IMG/VR virus record: IMGVR_UViG_3300046512_000030
Coordinates: 1-28,266 of that record
Origin: a virus
Length of the DNA: 28,266 nt
Strand: one strand, 5' to 3'
The translations under genes and the position numbers were made by a program. Of this stretch, positions 16,351 through 22,705 are shown piece by piece; positions within the stretch are counted from its first letter, which is position 1, and each line of letters opens with the position of its first letter. Under the pieces are notes generated by a model. The model did no database searches. It was not told where the DNA came from and was given only the letters and a program-made list of their open reading frames with translations.

Positions 16351-16961
16351 TACAGTGCGACCAGCTCAATTCTCGTCGGGGTATCGCCAGGATCGCTTTC
16401 GCCTGCATTGCCAAGGTCGTACGCCTGACGCTCCAGGGTGATCAGGTTCTTCAGTGTCTCGCTCAACTCCTTGATGATCTTGCTGCGGCCAGGAAGGCTT
16501 GCCATCTTCTGTGCAGCCTCCAGCAGTGATGCCGGGCCTTCATCATCCTTGAGCTGATCAATCAACTCTCGCAGCGTCCCGTTGTCGTCAGTCATCGCCT
16601 CAAGCTCTTCGAGCAGCTTGTTGGCCAGTCGACGAGACCGGCCAATGTCAGTCCGATGAGCCAGCCGAACATCAGCAATGACCTGAGCATTGACCTCGAT
16701 GATTTGCCGGTCTGAAACAGCGCGTTTTGCTGTAACAGCATCTGTAACAGTTTCTGTAACAGCCTGTCTTGTGACTAGGTCGTCTGCCTTGGCCTTGATC
16801 TTTACAGAGAGATTTTTCGCCCATCCAAACTTCTTGGCCCGACGTGCAATGGCCGTATGGTTTGAGCCTGGACAAGCAGCCGCAATCTCCCTCAGCGACA
16901 GCAGATCAGCCCGGTAGAGCTGCTCGATGCGCTCCCAATCCGGGGCCTGCTTATCGGTCAT
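16350..16961 (-). CDS. terS: terminase small subunit
   Basis: A 203-residue protein. Residues 8-47 look like a resolvase-like helix-turn-helix (DWERIEQLYRADLLSLREIA, then CPGSNHTAIARRAKKFGWAK), which binds the packaging site. The middle is an oligomerisation helix region (RSRRLANKLLEELEAMTDD) and the C-terminus (SEDPGD-like, IELVAL) would contact TerL. An imperfect direct repeat inside the gene at 16730-16762 could be part of the packaging site (see repeat entry). The gene directly precedes terL. Confidence 0.82.
   Translation of the reverse strand: MTDKQAPDWERIEQLYRADLLSLREIAAACPGSNHTAIARRAKKFGWAKNLSVKIKAKADDLVTRQAVTETVTDAVTAKRAVSDRQIIEVNAQVIADVRLAHRTDIGRSRRLANKLLEELEAMTDDNGTLRELIDQLKDDEGPASLLEAAQKMASLPGRSKIIKELSETLKNLITLERQAYDLGNAGESDPGDTPTRIELVAL
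16730..16762 (-). repeat. three 9-bp CTGTTACAG repeats inside terS (candidate pac/TerS site)
   Basis: CTGTTACAG occurs three times at an exact 12-bp spacing (16730-16738, 16742-16750, 16754-16762). Each is itself an odd palindrome around the middle T. A degenerate fourth copy, CTGTTTCAG, lies at 16712-16720. The repeat encodes AVTETVTDAVTA. Small terminases of lambdoid phages often carry their own packaging site. Confidence 0.5.
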
Positions 16962-16970
16962 GGTGATTCC

Positions 16971-17243
16971 TTAGCAGGTGATCCGAGGCGTAACGCCCCA
17001 GTAAGGAGCATTTGGGCCATATGGGCTCGGCGCCCTTTGCTGGGACTCATTGAATCGGCGCATTGCGTCTTCAGCGGTCTCAACCGGAGGGATCTTCTGG
17101 GCATCTCGTACTGGCGGCGTCACCTTGTTGAATACAGTGTTCAGGTGCTCGCAGATCGACTTCCACTGTTCAGGCGTTGGCTGCTTCCATTCCGAAAGCT
17201 CGGTGAAGCCCTGCAGCCAACAGGCAAACTGTTCGGCGGTCAT
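16971..17243 (-). CDS. conserved phage hypothetical protein next to terS
   Basis: A 90-residue protein: MTAEQFACWLQGFTELSEWK and PTPEQWKSICEHLNTVFNKV then a Pro-rich tail ending PYWGVTPRITC. The N-terminal half resembles a widespread small phage domain of the type 'MtaeqFayWLqGFvElng..Pt.eQWk.Ik.HL..VF'. Its role is unknown. The gene begins within the holin stop (ATGA overlap) and ends ten bases before terS. Confidence 0.75.
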   Translation of the reverse strand: MTAEQFACWLQGFTELSEWKQPTPEQWKSICEHLNTVFNKVTPPVRDAQKIPPVETAEDAMRRFNESQQRAPSPYGPNAPYWGVTPRITC

Positions 17244-17440
17244 GGTTGCGCGCTCAGCTTCGGCTGCAGGATCACCCGGGCAACCATCACCAACAGGCCA
17301 AGCACGCCATACACAGCAGGCGGCAGCACAGCCTGAAGTTGCGGCAGCAGCTGCTCAGCGATACCCAGCACGGCAATAGCGCCACCGGCCTGCACGCTAG
17401 TCATCTTGAGGGCTTGCTTCCAGTTGCTGATCAGGGTCAT
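17240..17440 (-). CDS. holin
   Basis: A 66-residue protein starting MTLISNWKQALKMTSVQAGG, then two predicted membrane helices (residues about 15-30 AGGAIAVLGIAEQL and about 38-60 VYGVLGLLVMVARVILQ), with a basic C-terminus. ATG 17440 is chosen over an upstream frame start because GGAG stands nine bases before it. Holins form the inner-membrane hole that releases the endolysin. Its start lies 44 bases inside the lipoprotein gene upstream, so expression is probably coupled. Confidence 0.75.
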   Translation of the reverse strand: MTLISNWKQALKMTSVQAGGAIAVLGIAEQLLPQLQAVLPPAVYGVLGLLVMVARVILQPKLSAQP

Positions 17441-17663
17441 TAATCGTTGCTCCAGGTAGTTTTTCGAGGCGTTCGGCATACCGTTTCCAGCGATCACGAC
17501 TCTTCAAAGCCTTGTGCAGGGCGGCGCTTTGGTCGTCGTCAGGCACACACTGGCCGCTGACGTACCGGTAGACGGTTGTGCGGTGAACTTGGCCAGGCTC
17601 CTTGATCGTTTCTTTCTGCACACAGCCTGTGAGCAGCACGATGACGATCAGAAGGATTTTCAT
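17397..17663 (-). CDS. outer-membrane lipoprotein, candidate o-spanin
   Basis: An 88-residue protein beginning MKILLIVIVLLTGCVQKETI, a lipoprotein signal with lipobox LTGC (Cys14). The rest is polar and helical (DDQSAALHKALKSRDRWKRY). The ATGA overlap with the single-span protein upstream and adjacency to the holin support an Rz1-like partner in a spanin complex. It is longer than Rz1, so an alternative is a non-spanin lipoprotein. Confidence 0.6.
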   Translation of the reverse strand: MKILLIVIVLLTGCVQKETIKEPGQVHRTTVYRYVSGQCVPDDDQSAALHKALKSRDRWKRYAERLEKLPGATINDPDQQLEASPQDD

Positions 17664-17965
17664 TTGGGCCTGCCCATTTGGGCGAAGGCCTTAAGGGACT
17701 CGCCCATCTGATTGATTCGGAACTCTTGGCTCTGGGTTGCTGTGCGAAGGGAATCGACGAACTTGTCTGTCGACTCCCTTGAGCGCTCCAAAGAGTCGAC
17801 CCGCTGGCCGATGAGGGCCTGGCTGGTTTGGTAGGCGCCAAGCTGGGCTTGGAGCGAGCCGAGTGATCCAACCACATACACAAACGCACCAATGGCGCCG
17901 GCTGACAGGATCGTCTGGAGGATCGGCACAGCGACTTTAAAGGTGGTGCTGTCTGCAATGGTCAT
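17660..17965 (-). CDS. single-span membrane protein, candidate i-spanin
   Basis: A 101-residue protein with one membrane helix (about 12-34, AVPILQTILSAGAIGAFVYV) and then a periplasmic-type coiled coil (LQAQLGAYQTSQALIGQRVD, DSLERSRESTDKFVDSLRTA). This matches the topology of inner-membrane spanin subunits and the next gene is a lipoprotein. The possibility that it is a second holin is open. It is the first gene after the terminator and tRNA block. Confidence 0.6.
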   Translation of the reverse strand: MTIADSTTFKVAVPILQTILSAGAIGAFVYVVGSLGSLQAQLGAYQTSQALIGQRVDSLERSRESTDKFVDSLRTATQSQEFRINQMGESLKAFAQMGRPK

Positions 17966-17977
17966 GGGCAGTACCAG

Positions 17978-18001
17978 AAAAAAAGGGCCTCAGGCGAGGC
18001 C
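17978..18001 (-). terminator. rho-independent terminator before the lysis genes
   Basis: On the minus strand GGCCTC-gcct-GAGGCC is followed by seven T. It stands between the tRNA and the spanin gene, so late transcription has to pass it. Confidence 0.8.
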
Positions 18002-18026
18002 AAGCGCAGCACGGAGCAGCGATAAT

Positions 18027-18102
18027 TGGTTGCGAGGGATGGATTCGAACCACCGACCTTCGGGTTATGAGCCCAACGAGCTGACCACTGCTCCACCACG
18101 CA
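18027..18102 (-). tRNA. tRNA-Met/fMet-like (anticodon CAT), 76 nt with encoded CCA
   Basis: All four arms fold. Acceptor TGCGTGG pairs with CCTCGCA (one T-T mismatch); D-stem GAGC/GCTC; anticodon stem TTGGG/CCCGA with loop CTCATAA; T-stem GGTGG/CCATC with loop TTCGAAT. Discriminator A73 and a genomically encoded CCA follow. The three consecutive G-C pairs beside the CAT loop are the hallmark of bacterial initiator tRNA, but base 1 (T) pairs with A72 whereas initiators have an unpaired 1:72. It may be an elongator, an initiator-like or an Ile2 (lysidine) tRNA; the sequence cannot decide. Confidence 0.88.
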
Positions 18103-18110
18103 TCTGAAAC

Positions 18111-18136
18111 AAAAAAGCCCCGCACAATGGCGAGGC
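18111..18136 (-). terminator. rho-independent terminator upstream of the tRNA
   Basis: On the minus strand GCCTCGC and GCGGGGC pair (one G-U) and are followed by TTTTTT. It precedes the tRNA gene's 5' end by about 10 bases. Confidence 0.75.
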
Positions 18137-18158
18137 TCAAGGGAGAAATTCAGGTCAC

Positions 18159-18190
18159 AAAAAAGCCCGACTCAATGGCCGGGCTTTCTT
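18159..18190 (-). terminator. bidirectional terminator below Q
   Basis: AGCCCG and CGGGCT flank a 10-base loop. The minus strand ends in TTTTTT; the plus strand in TTTCTT. It probably ends the PR transcript after Q or serves as the Q-sensitive late terminator. Confidence 0.75.
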
Positions 18191-18216
18191 CAGCGGCAAA
18201 ACCGCAATGTGGCGTC

Positions 18217-18245
18217 AATGTGCCATTTCAGTGTTAACACGTCAA
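18217..18245 (-). promoter_or_regulatory. candidate late promoter PR' below Q
   Basis: Reading leftward, TTGACG (18240-18245) is separated by 17 bases from CACATT (18217-18222). It lies at the very end of the Q-like gene, where lambdoid late promoters lie, and upstream of three terminators that Q would override. The -10 match is weak. Confidence 0.35.
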
Positions 18246-18601
18246 GCCGCCATCTTCATCTCAAGACACCCATCGATATACGCATGACCGGCAATGATCA
18301 GCTCGCGCACCTTCAGTCGCGCCAAGCCCAGTTCCTTGCCCACTTCGGCCATGGTCTTGTCCAGGCCACGATAATACACGCGAACGCAAGCGGCCATGTC
18401 CGGACGCTTTCGCCCCATCAGTGCGACCAGCCGATCAATCATCATCGCGTCGTCGTCAGTGATGCTCGCTGCTGGCAGGCAATCCATCTGCTCAACGTTA
18501 TCGCGCATCAGGACGTATGAGGGTGACGTACAGCGCGGAACACCTACCTGCTGACGACTCCAGCGGCCCCACTGCGTCAAAAGATCTTCTGCGTCTCTCA
18601 T
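18242..18601 (-). CDS. Q-like late antiterminator
   Basis: A 119-residue protein. It begins RDAEDLLTQWGRWSRQQVGV-PRCTSPSYVL and carries ITDDDAMMIDRLVALMGRK, then RVYYRGLDKTMAEVGKELGL-ARLKVRELIIAGHAYIDG. The C-terminal part is a helix-turn-helix as in phage antitermination proteins of the Q class from Pseudomonas and enterobacterial phages. The gene is the last in the PR operon and sits before a promoter and three terminators, the standard Q arrangement. Its ATGA overlaps a tiny upstream ORF. Confidence 0.8.
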   Translation of the reverse strand: MRDAEDLLTQWGRWSRQQVGVPRCTSPSYVLMRDNVEQMDCLPAASITDDDAMMIDRLVALMGRKRPDMAACVRVYYRGLDKTMAEVGKELGLARLKVRELIIAGHAYIDGCLEMKMAA

Positions 18602-18678
18602 GATCCGCCCCCCAGGCAGAACCAGGCAAACACCACCACAACGGTGGCGACCTGAAAAATGTCGGCGATGTCATTCAT
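18598..18678 (-). CDS. 26-residue membrane peptide between NinG and Q
   Basis: The ORF begins MNDIADIFQVATVVVVFAWF and ends CLGGGS. It is one hydrophobic helix (about residues 8-22). Both its start and its stop overlap the neighbours by four bases (ATGA at each end), so it fits exactly into the chain of coupled genes, which argues that it is translated. No function is known. Confidence 0.6.
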   Translation of the reverse strand: MNDIADIFQVATVVVVFAWFCLGGGS

Positions 18679-19259
18679 GATGCGGCTCTCCCCTTCAGTT
18701 CCTTGGTCTTTGCCCGGTATTCGGCCTTGATGGCCTTCAACTGTTCGATGGTGTAGCGCTGGGGCTTATGAGGCCCTTCTAACCACTCAACCTTTTCGGC
18801 ACCGATGCGCTTCACCAGCTCAATGCGGTAGTTCACGATGTCGCCGGACTTGTGGTTGTTGCAGGGTGCACACTGCTTCCACACGTTCAGCGGCTCGAAC
18901 CGAAGCTCTGGGTTAGCGCCTACGGTGCGATAGTGCCCTGCGTGATATTGGCCTTCATGAAAGCGTCCGCAGCTCACACACGGCAGCGCAGCGTCTCTCA
19001 GGCGTATCCATTCGTTGAACACCGCCTGCACTTCCCGCATGTGGTCGGCCCGACTCTTCAGCTTCTCCTTACGAACCTTGATCTCCCGGCGCTCGATCAG
19101 GGCCAGTGCCTTGCGCTTTTTCTCCTGCTTGCCTCGGGCAATAACGACGGCGCAATCCGGCGAGCACCAGGTCTGGAAGCTCACTCTCGGGACGAAAGAG
19201 GCCCTACACGATGGGACGCTACAGGTCTTAGCCTTCCGCTCCTTCACTGAGGCAAGCAT
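18675..19259 (-). CDS. ninG: recombination protein NinG (Rap)
   Basis: A 194-residue protein. ATG 19259 has a strong AAGGAGGA seven bases away, so the longer frame from 19280 is not used. The N-terminus carries a zinc-binding pattern (KTCSVPSCRASFVP, WCSPDC). The C-terminal half holds LPCVSCGR, YHAGHYRTVGANPELRFEP, NVWKQCAPCNNHKSGD and YRIELVKRIGAEKVEWLEG, the canonical NinG/Rap nuclease pattern. In lambda it processes Holliday-type recombination intermediates. It overlaps the next upstream gene by 16 bases. Confidence 0.9.
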   Translation of the reverse strand: MLASVKERKAKTCSVPSCRASFVPRVSFQTWCSPDCAVVIARGKQEKKRKALALIERREIKVRKEKLKSRADHMREVQAVFNEWIRLRDAALPCVSCGRFHEGQYHAGHYRTVGANPELRFEPLNVWKQCAPCNNHKSGDIVNYRIELVKRIGAEKVEWLEGPHKPQRYTIEQLKAIKAEYRAKTKELKGRAAS

Positions 19260-19576
19260 GGGCAGTCCTCCTTGACGCATCCAGCGCAGCGATTCAGCGG
19301 CAGCGGCTCATCGTCTTTCGCCATCTCGGCAACGACCAGATTGATGATCGCCCCGGCACGGTCCTCCGCGATCATCTGCAACGCCCGATTGATCGAGTCG
19401 GCCGCCTCGCGCAGATCCTTTTCGTAATCCTTGGCGCCACGGTTGCCGGCACACAGCAGCTTCTTCGTGGCGTGCTGGATACAGGGGTTGGTGACTGCGA
19501 ACAGATCGAGCACCCGGTACACGTCGACCTGCTTGAGGTGCGACACTTCCTTGAAGTAGTGCGAATGCTTGCTCAT
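19244..19576 (-). CDS. conserved nin-region protein with HYFKEVSHL motif
   Basis: A 110-residue protein starting MSKHSHYFKEVSHLKQVDVY-RVLDLFAVTNPCIQHATKKL. The HYFxxVSHL start followed by 'QHAxKKLLxAGxRGxKD' matches a widespread small phage family of unknown biochemical function. A Cys-rich tail (RCAGCVKEDCPCL) may bind metal. ATG 19576 overlaps the upstream stop by four bases, so it is preferred over the longer frame from 19588. Confidence 0.8.
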   Translation of the reverse strand: MSKHSHYFKEVSHLKQVDVYRVLDLFAVTNPCIQHATKKLLCAGNRGAKDYEKDLREAADSINRALQMIAEDRAGAIINLVVAEMAKDDEPLPLNRCAGCVKEDCPCLPQ

Positions 19577-19749
19577 GGGTAGGTCCACTCAAAGCGGCCA
19601 GTGATGACACCCGCCTCGGTCCGATAGGTCATGTCGCGACTCTTCGCCTCGATGTGCGCGGTACGCTCGGCGCGGATCAGTTCGCCCTTCACCTTGATCA
19701 CCAGCGGGCAACCCACTGGCGGCAGCGTGTTCGGATGGTTCAGCTTCAT
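19573..19749 (-). CDS. 58-residue conserved phage protein
   Basis: A small protein beginning MKLNHPNTLPPVGCPLVIKV and ending YRTEAGVITGRFEWTYP. The ending GRFxWTYP, with PPxxCPLxIxV and RAERT, recurs in small proteins of many phages and in lambdoid replication neighbourhoods. The function is unknown. It is ATGA-coupled on both sides. Confidence 0.7.
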   Translation of the reverse strand: MKLNHPNTLPPVGCPLVIKVKGELIRAERTAHIEAKSRDMTYRTEAGVITGRFEWTYP

Positions 19750-19985
19750 ACGGCCACCTTGGCAGGAACGCCCATGTCGTTGAGCCAGTCCAGCTCGTAC
19801 AGGTCGATGGCCTGAGCCCATTCGATGGCCGACGCCATTACGGTTTTGCGGGCGGCGGTAGAGGTGATTGTCCCGGCCAGAAACATGACCGTTTTGTTGG
19901 GCGTCACACACGGTATCCGCACAACCATTCCCGGTAGCAGGAACTCCGGTGCGCCCTTGGTCCATTTCAAATTGAGAATGCTCAT
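19746..19985 (-). CDS. 79-residue nin-region protein
   Basis: It reads MSILNLKWTKGAPEFLLPGM, then VRIPCVTPNKTVMFLAGTIT and AIEWAQAIDLYELDWLND. It appears as a small alpha/beta protein. ATG 19985 was chosen because its ATGA overlaps the previous stop; the frame extends much further upstream without support. No family is recognised. Confidence 0.65.
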   Translation of the reverse strand: MSILNLKWTKGAPEFLLPGMVVRIPCVTPNKTVMFLAGTITSTAARKTVMASAIEWAQAIDLYELDWLNDMGVPAKVAV

Positions 19986-20140
19986 GCTGTCGCTCCTTGT
20001 TGCGCAAAACGGGCCTGCCGGGCGCGGCTGCATTTGGCATGGTTGCCGGTGGCGCGATGGTTTCCGCATTCGCCGCAGCGTGTTTTCGTCTCGAACCATG
20101 GAGAGGGTTGTGCACGGGAAAAGCGTGATGGATGGGTCAT
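19982..20140 (-). CDS. 52-residue zinc-ribbon-like nin-region protein
   Basis: It reads MTHPSRFSRAQPSPWFETKT-RCGECGNHRATGNHAKCSRA and ends QGATA. The CGEC...HxxxxxHAKCS set looks like a small zinc knuckle, as in other tiny nin proteins. Its ATG overlaps the NinB stop by one base (TGATG), which decides the start. The function is unknown. Confidence 0.65.
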   Translation of the reverse strand: MTHPSRFSRAQPSPWFETKTRCGECGNHRATGNHAKCSRARQARFAQQGATA

Positions 20141-20559
20141 CAGTACCGCCCTCCCCAGTTGTCCTTCTGCGTCCATCGCACCTGATGCTCTGCGCCGAAA
20201 CATTCGATCCAGGTGATAAGGTCTGCGCACTGCTTTACGCTCAGCTTGCTTGTGCGCTCGTACACGACGTCGAAGCCGTGCCCGTCGAGCGCTGGTATCA
20301 ATTGCGGCTGATCGCCAGCCTCGCGCAGCCATGCGGCCGTCAGCAGGCGTTTCCAGATCAGAACTGACCACTGCTTGTCGGCGTGGCGCACCTGTTTTGA
20401 TATGTCGGTCAACATGGCATGCAGCTTGGCGTTCTGTTCGGCGGACCGATCCACGTCCTTGATCACCACCATCTTCGGCTTGGCGAAGTCAGATCCGTGG
20501 AAGAAGCCCATCAGCCGAGTGACGTCGCGCTGGTCGCGGATTGCGAACTCGGTGCTCAT
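20140..20559 (-). CDS. ninB: recombination protein NinB
   Basis: A 139-residue protein: FAIRDQRDVTRLMGFFHGSD, then RSAEQNAKLHAMLTDISKQV, HADKQWSVLIWKRLLTAAWL and KLSVKQCADLITWIECFGAE-HQVRWTQ. This is the NinB (Orf) pattern, a single-strand-binding protein that supports recombination. The length is close to the family's usual about 145. It is coupled on both sides and lies downstream of the replication genes. Confidence 0.92.
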   Translation of the reverse strand: MSTEFAIRDQRDVTRLMGFFHGSDFAKPKMVVIKDVDRSAEQNAKLHAMLTDISKQVRHADKQWSVLIWKRLLTAAWLREAGDQPQLIPALDGHGFDVVYERTSKLSVKQCADLITWIECFGAEHQVRWTQKDNWGGRY

Positions 20560-20951
20560 GACTGCGCCTCCTTGCCGATAGCTGCATCAAGAAGGTCGCG
20601 AGTCTCGTCCAGCCCTGCGTACTCATCCCAGTATTCGCGCTGAACCGCGCTACGAACATCGGTCAGCGCCTTTCGCAGCGCCTCATTCTCGGCCGTGAGC
20701 TGGTCGATGCGCTTGCGGAGGACGTCAGCGCGGTGCATGCCCAGATCGGACCAATGGCAGGACTTCTGAACCCAGTCGGTTTTATCGATCCACTCGCAAA
20801 ATGCGCTCTCAAAGTGTTTGAGACGCTCGTTCTCGGCGATCAAGTCCAGCGCAACCGTAGGTGTGCACACCATGCTCCACAGGTCTTCCTTGCCCGGGAA
20901 TGCGCTGTTCACTTCCTCGGCCAGCCTCTTCAGTTCGCTGAAATCGGTCAT
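20556..20951 (-). CDS. coiled-coil early protein
   Basis: A 131-residue protein with a helical, charged C-terminus (VLRKRIDQLTAENEALRKAL, then TRDLLDAAIGKEAQS), plus a beginning MTDFSELKRLAEEVNSAFPG-KEDLW. It resembles the small Ead/Ea22-like proteins of lambdoid early operons, but no specific homologue is assigned. It is ATGA-coupled to the genes on both sides. Confidence 0.6.
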   Translation of the reverse strand: MTDFSELKRLAEEVNSAFPGKEDLWSMVCTPTVALDLIAENERLKHFESAFCEWIDKTDWVQKSCHWSDLGMHRADVLRKRIDQLTAENEALRKALTDVRSAVQREYWDEYAGLDETRDLLDAAIGKEAQS

Positions 20952-21115
20952 TTCCCACCCCGCTCTACGTGATTCGCCCGCTTCTGGCTGCCGTCAGTCC
21001 GAACAAATCGGTGATCTGCGCCGCTACTCATCAGCACCATGTCTCCGTGGTGGCGGGTGATCGTGAAGCCTTCGGCCTGTAGGGTTTCTACGGTTTTGCG
21101 TTGGATGGGAGTCAT
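20948..21115 (-). CDS. 55-residue early protein
   Basis: It reads MTPIQRKTVETLQAEGFTIT-RHHGDMVLMSSGADHRFVRT and ends GGK. The start overlaps the DnaC-like stop and its own stop overlaps the next start, which makes it a genuine member of the gene chain. It looks like a small alpha/beta protein. The function is unknown. Confidence 0.7.
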   Translation of the reverse strand: MTPIQRKTVETLQAEGFTITRHHGDMVLMSSGADHRFVRTDGSQKRANHVERGGK

Positions 21116-21942
21116 TACGAAGCCCTCCGCTTGCTGCGCTCTGACGCGCCTTCGAACACCAGGCCAATACCGCGACCCTCACGCAGGCGATCGACACTGC
21201 GCTCACCCAGGACCGCGCCCAATTCCTTGGCGTCGATGTTGGAAATCACGATGGTCGGCAACTGCTCCTCGTAACGGCCATTGATCACGGCGAACAAGGT
21301 GGCCAGCTCGAACTCGGTTGGCTTGGTGGCCCCCACTTCGTCGATGATCAGCAGCGATGGCTCGACGAGACTGGCGAAGGCCTGGGCCTCGGTGTATTCG
21401 GCCCGGTCGCCATAGCTGCCCTTGATGTACTGGAGCAACCCGCCGACGGTGCGATACACGGCCGTGGCGTTGTGGTTGACGATGACGTGTCCGGCGATGG
21501 CGGCAGCCAGATGCGTCTTGCCCGTGCCCGGTGTGCCGGTCATCACGATGCAGCGACCGTCTTCGAGGTTCGTTGGGAAGTCCTTGGCGTATTCAACGCA
21601 TTTTGCGAGATTCGCTTTCTGCGCCGGAGTCTCTGCAACGAAGTCGGCAAAGTTCTTGCCCATGAACCGTTTCGGGATCAGCGAGGCCCCCAGCTTGCGC
21701 TCCAAGCGCTCTTCGGCAATGCGGGCATACATTGCCTGCTGCTCTGCCTGATCGCGCAGCGCCTGAGCTTCTGCCGCGCATTCCGGGCAACCCGATGGTG
21801 TGTCGCTGGTCTTGCGAATGATCGCGGCGAACTGGCCGTGACTCGGGCACTCGGCTGGCTGCTTGGCAACAACACCAAATCGGCGCTCGATGTCACAGAT
21901 TTCGAGATCGATCTTCTTCGGCTCAGAAGTCATAGGTGCCAT
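21115..21942 (-). CDS. DnaC-like helicase loader
   Basis: A 275-residue AAA+ protein. A Cys/His set (CPSHGQF, CPEC) at 32-55 may bind zinc. Walker A is GTPGTGKT at 136-143, Walker B LLIIDE at 197-202, sensor-type LPTIVISN at about 230, and the arginine segment RSVDRLREGRGIGLVFEG near the end. It would load the host helicase at the phage origin, working with the O-like protein upstream. An alternative start at ATG 21933 is equally plausible since neither has a clear Shine-Dalgarno. The gene overlaps the O-like gene by 20 bases. Confidence 0.88.
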   Translation of the reverse strand: MAPMTSEPKKIDLEICDIERRFGVVAKQPAECPSHGQFAAIIRKTSDTPSGCPECAAEAQALRDQAEQQAMYARIAEERLERKLGASLIPKRFMGKNFADFVAETPAQKANLAKCVEYAKDFPTNLEDGRCIVMTGTPGTGKTHLAAAIAGHVIVNHNATAVYRTVGGLLQYIKGSYGDRAEYTEAQAFASLVEPSLLIIDEVGATKPTEFELATLFAVINGRYEEQLPTIVISNIDAKELGAVLGERSVDRLREGRGIGLVFEGASERSKRRAS

Positions 21943-22705
21943 CCCCGCGCGCTGTCAGGCCCGCCGTGTAGTCGCGCTGATCGAACCCTGTGTGGCGGCT
22001 GGATGGCAGATGGTGGACATTGCTGCCGGTCTTTACCTCGTCTTCCCAGCGCTTGCCGTTGAGCCATGTGGCCGCGTGCGGGATGAACTGTCCGCCGTCC
22101 TTGGTCCACTCTGCGCAGACGACTTGTTTGGAAAGGCCATTGGCGATCAAGGTGAACAGGTCGTCAGTGACCTTGAGTTTCTTCCATGCCTTCTCGGCGG
22201 CTGCCTTGCAGACCTTCTTCGGATAGAGCGCCCAGAACTTCGAAAACACATCAACGCTCGGCGCTTGCGCAGAGAGCTTTTGATCTTGATGTTTCTTCTC
22301 TTCTCTTCTCTTCTCTTCTCTGGTCCGGTTTTTGTCCGCATCACTAGCGGACATCACTGCATCACGGGCATTTCGCTTGCGCTCTGAGTCGTTCGCACGA
22401 CGCTTGGCGGACTTGCCGTTGTGCTCGTCAAAGCGAGGCATTACAAGGCTTCCATGGGAATCAACAGATGCCCACTCGACATCGATCATTGCCTGAGTAA
22501 AACCCGGCCAACCAACCACAGCATCCATCGCATCAATGGTGTATCCGACCAAAACACCATCATCGCAATGCACATCAAAGATGCTCCAGGCGACGTGAAG
22601 CCCACCAATGATGCGAAGTCTGTCCGCATTCAATGCGGACACCATGCGGAAAACTTTCGGATGGGTTTGAAGTTCGATGCGCATTTTGATCCAGTCTCCG
22701 GCCAT
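21923..22705 (-). CDS. O-like replication initiator with low-complexity hinge
   Basis: A 260-residue protein. Residues 1-90 are a winged-helix-like domain (MAGDWIKMRIELQTHPKVFR, GGLHVAWSIFDVHCDDG, MIDVEWASVDSHGSLVMPRF). Residues 92-140 are a basic hinge with REEKRREEKK, encoded by a five-base tandem repeat (see repeat). The C-terminal 120 residues (FSKFWALYPKKVCKAAAEKA, HAATWLNGKRWEDEV) match the initiator/helicase-loader-binding end of lambdoid O-type proteins. It likely recognises the phage origin and recruits the DnaC-like protein. It abuts the Rha gene with a one-base TAATG/TGATG style overlap. Confidence 0.82.
   Translation of the reverse strand: MAGDWIKMRIELQTHPKVFRMVSALNADRLRIIGGLHVAWSIFDVHCDDGVLVGYTIDAMDAVVGWPGFTQAMIDVEWASVDSHGSLVMPRFDEHNGKSAKRRANDSERKRNARDAVMSASDADKNRTREEKRREEKKHQDQKLSAQAPSVDVFSKFWALYPKKVCKAAAEKAWKKLKVTDDLFTLIANGLSKQVVCAEWTKDGGQFIPHAATWLNGKRWEDEVKTGSNVHHLPSSRHTGFDQRDYTAGLTARGDGTYDF
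22295..22321 (-). repeat. (AGAAG)5 microsatellite in the O-like gene
   Basis: The minus strand repeats AGAAG five full times plus two bases, giving 27 purines in a row on that strand. It encodes the REEKRREEKK hinge. Loss or gain of one unit would shift the reading frame. A purine tract in an O gene is also a plausible melting element. Confidence 0.75.
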
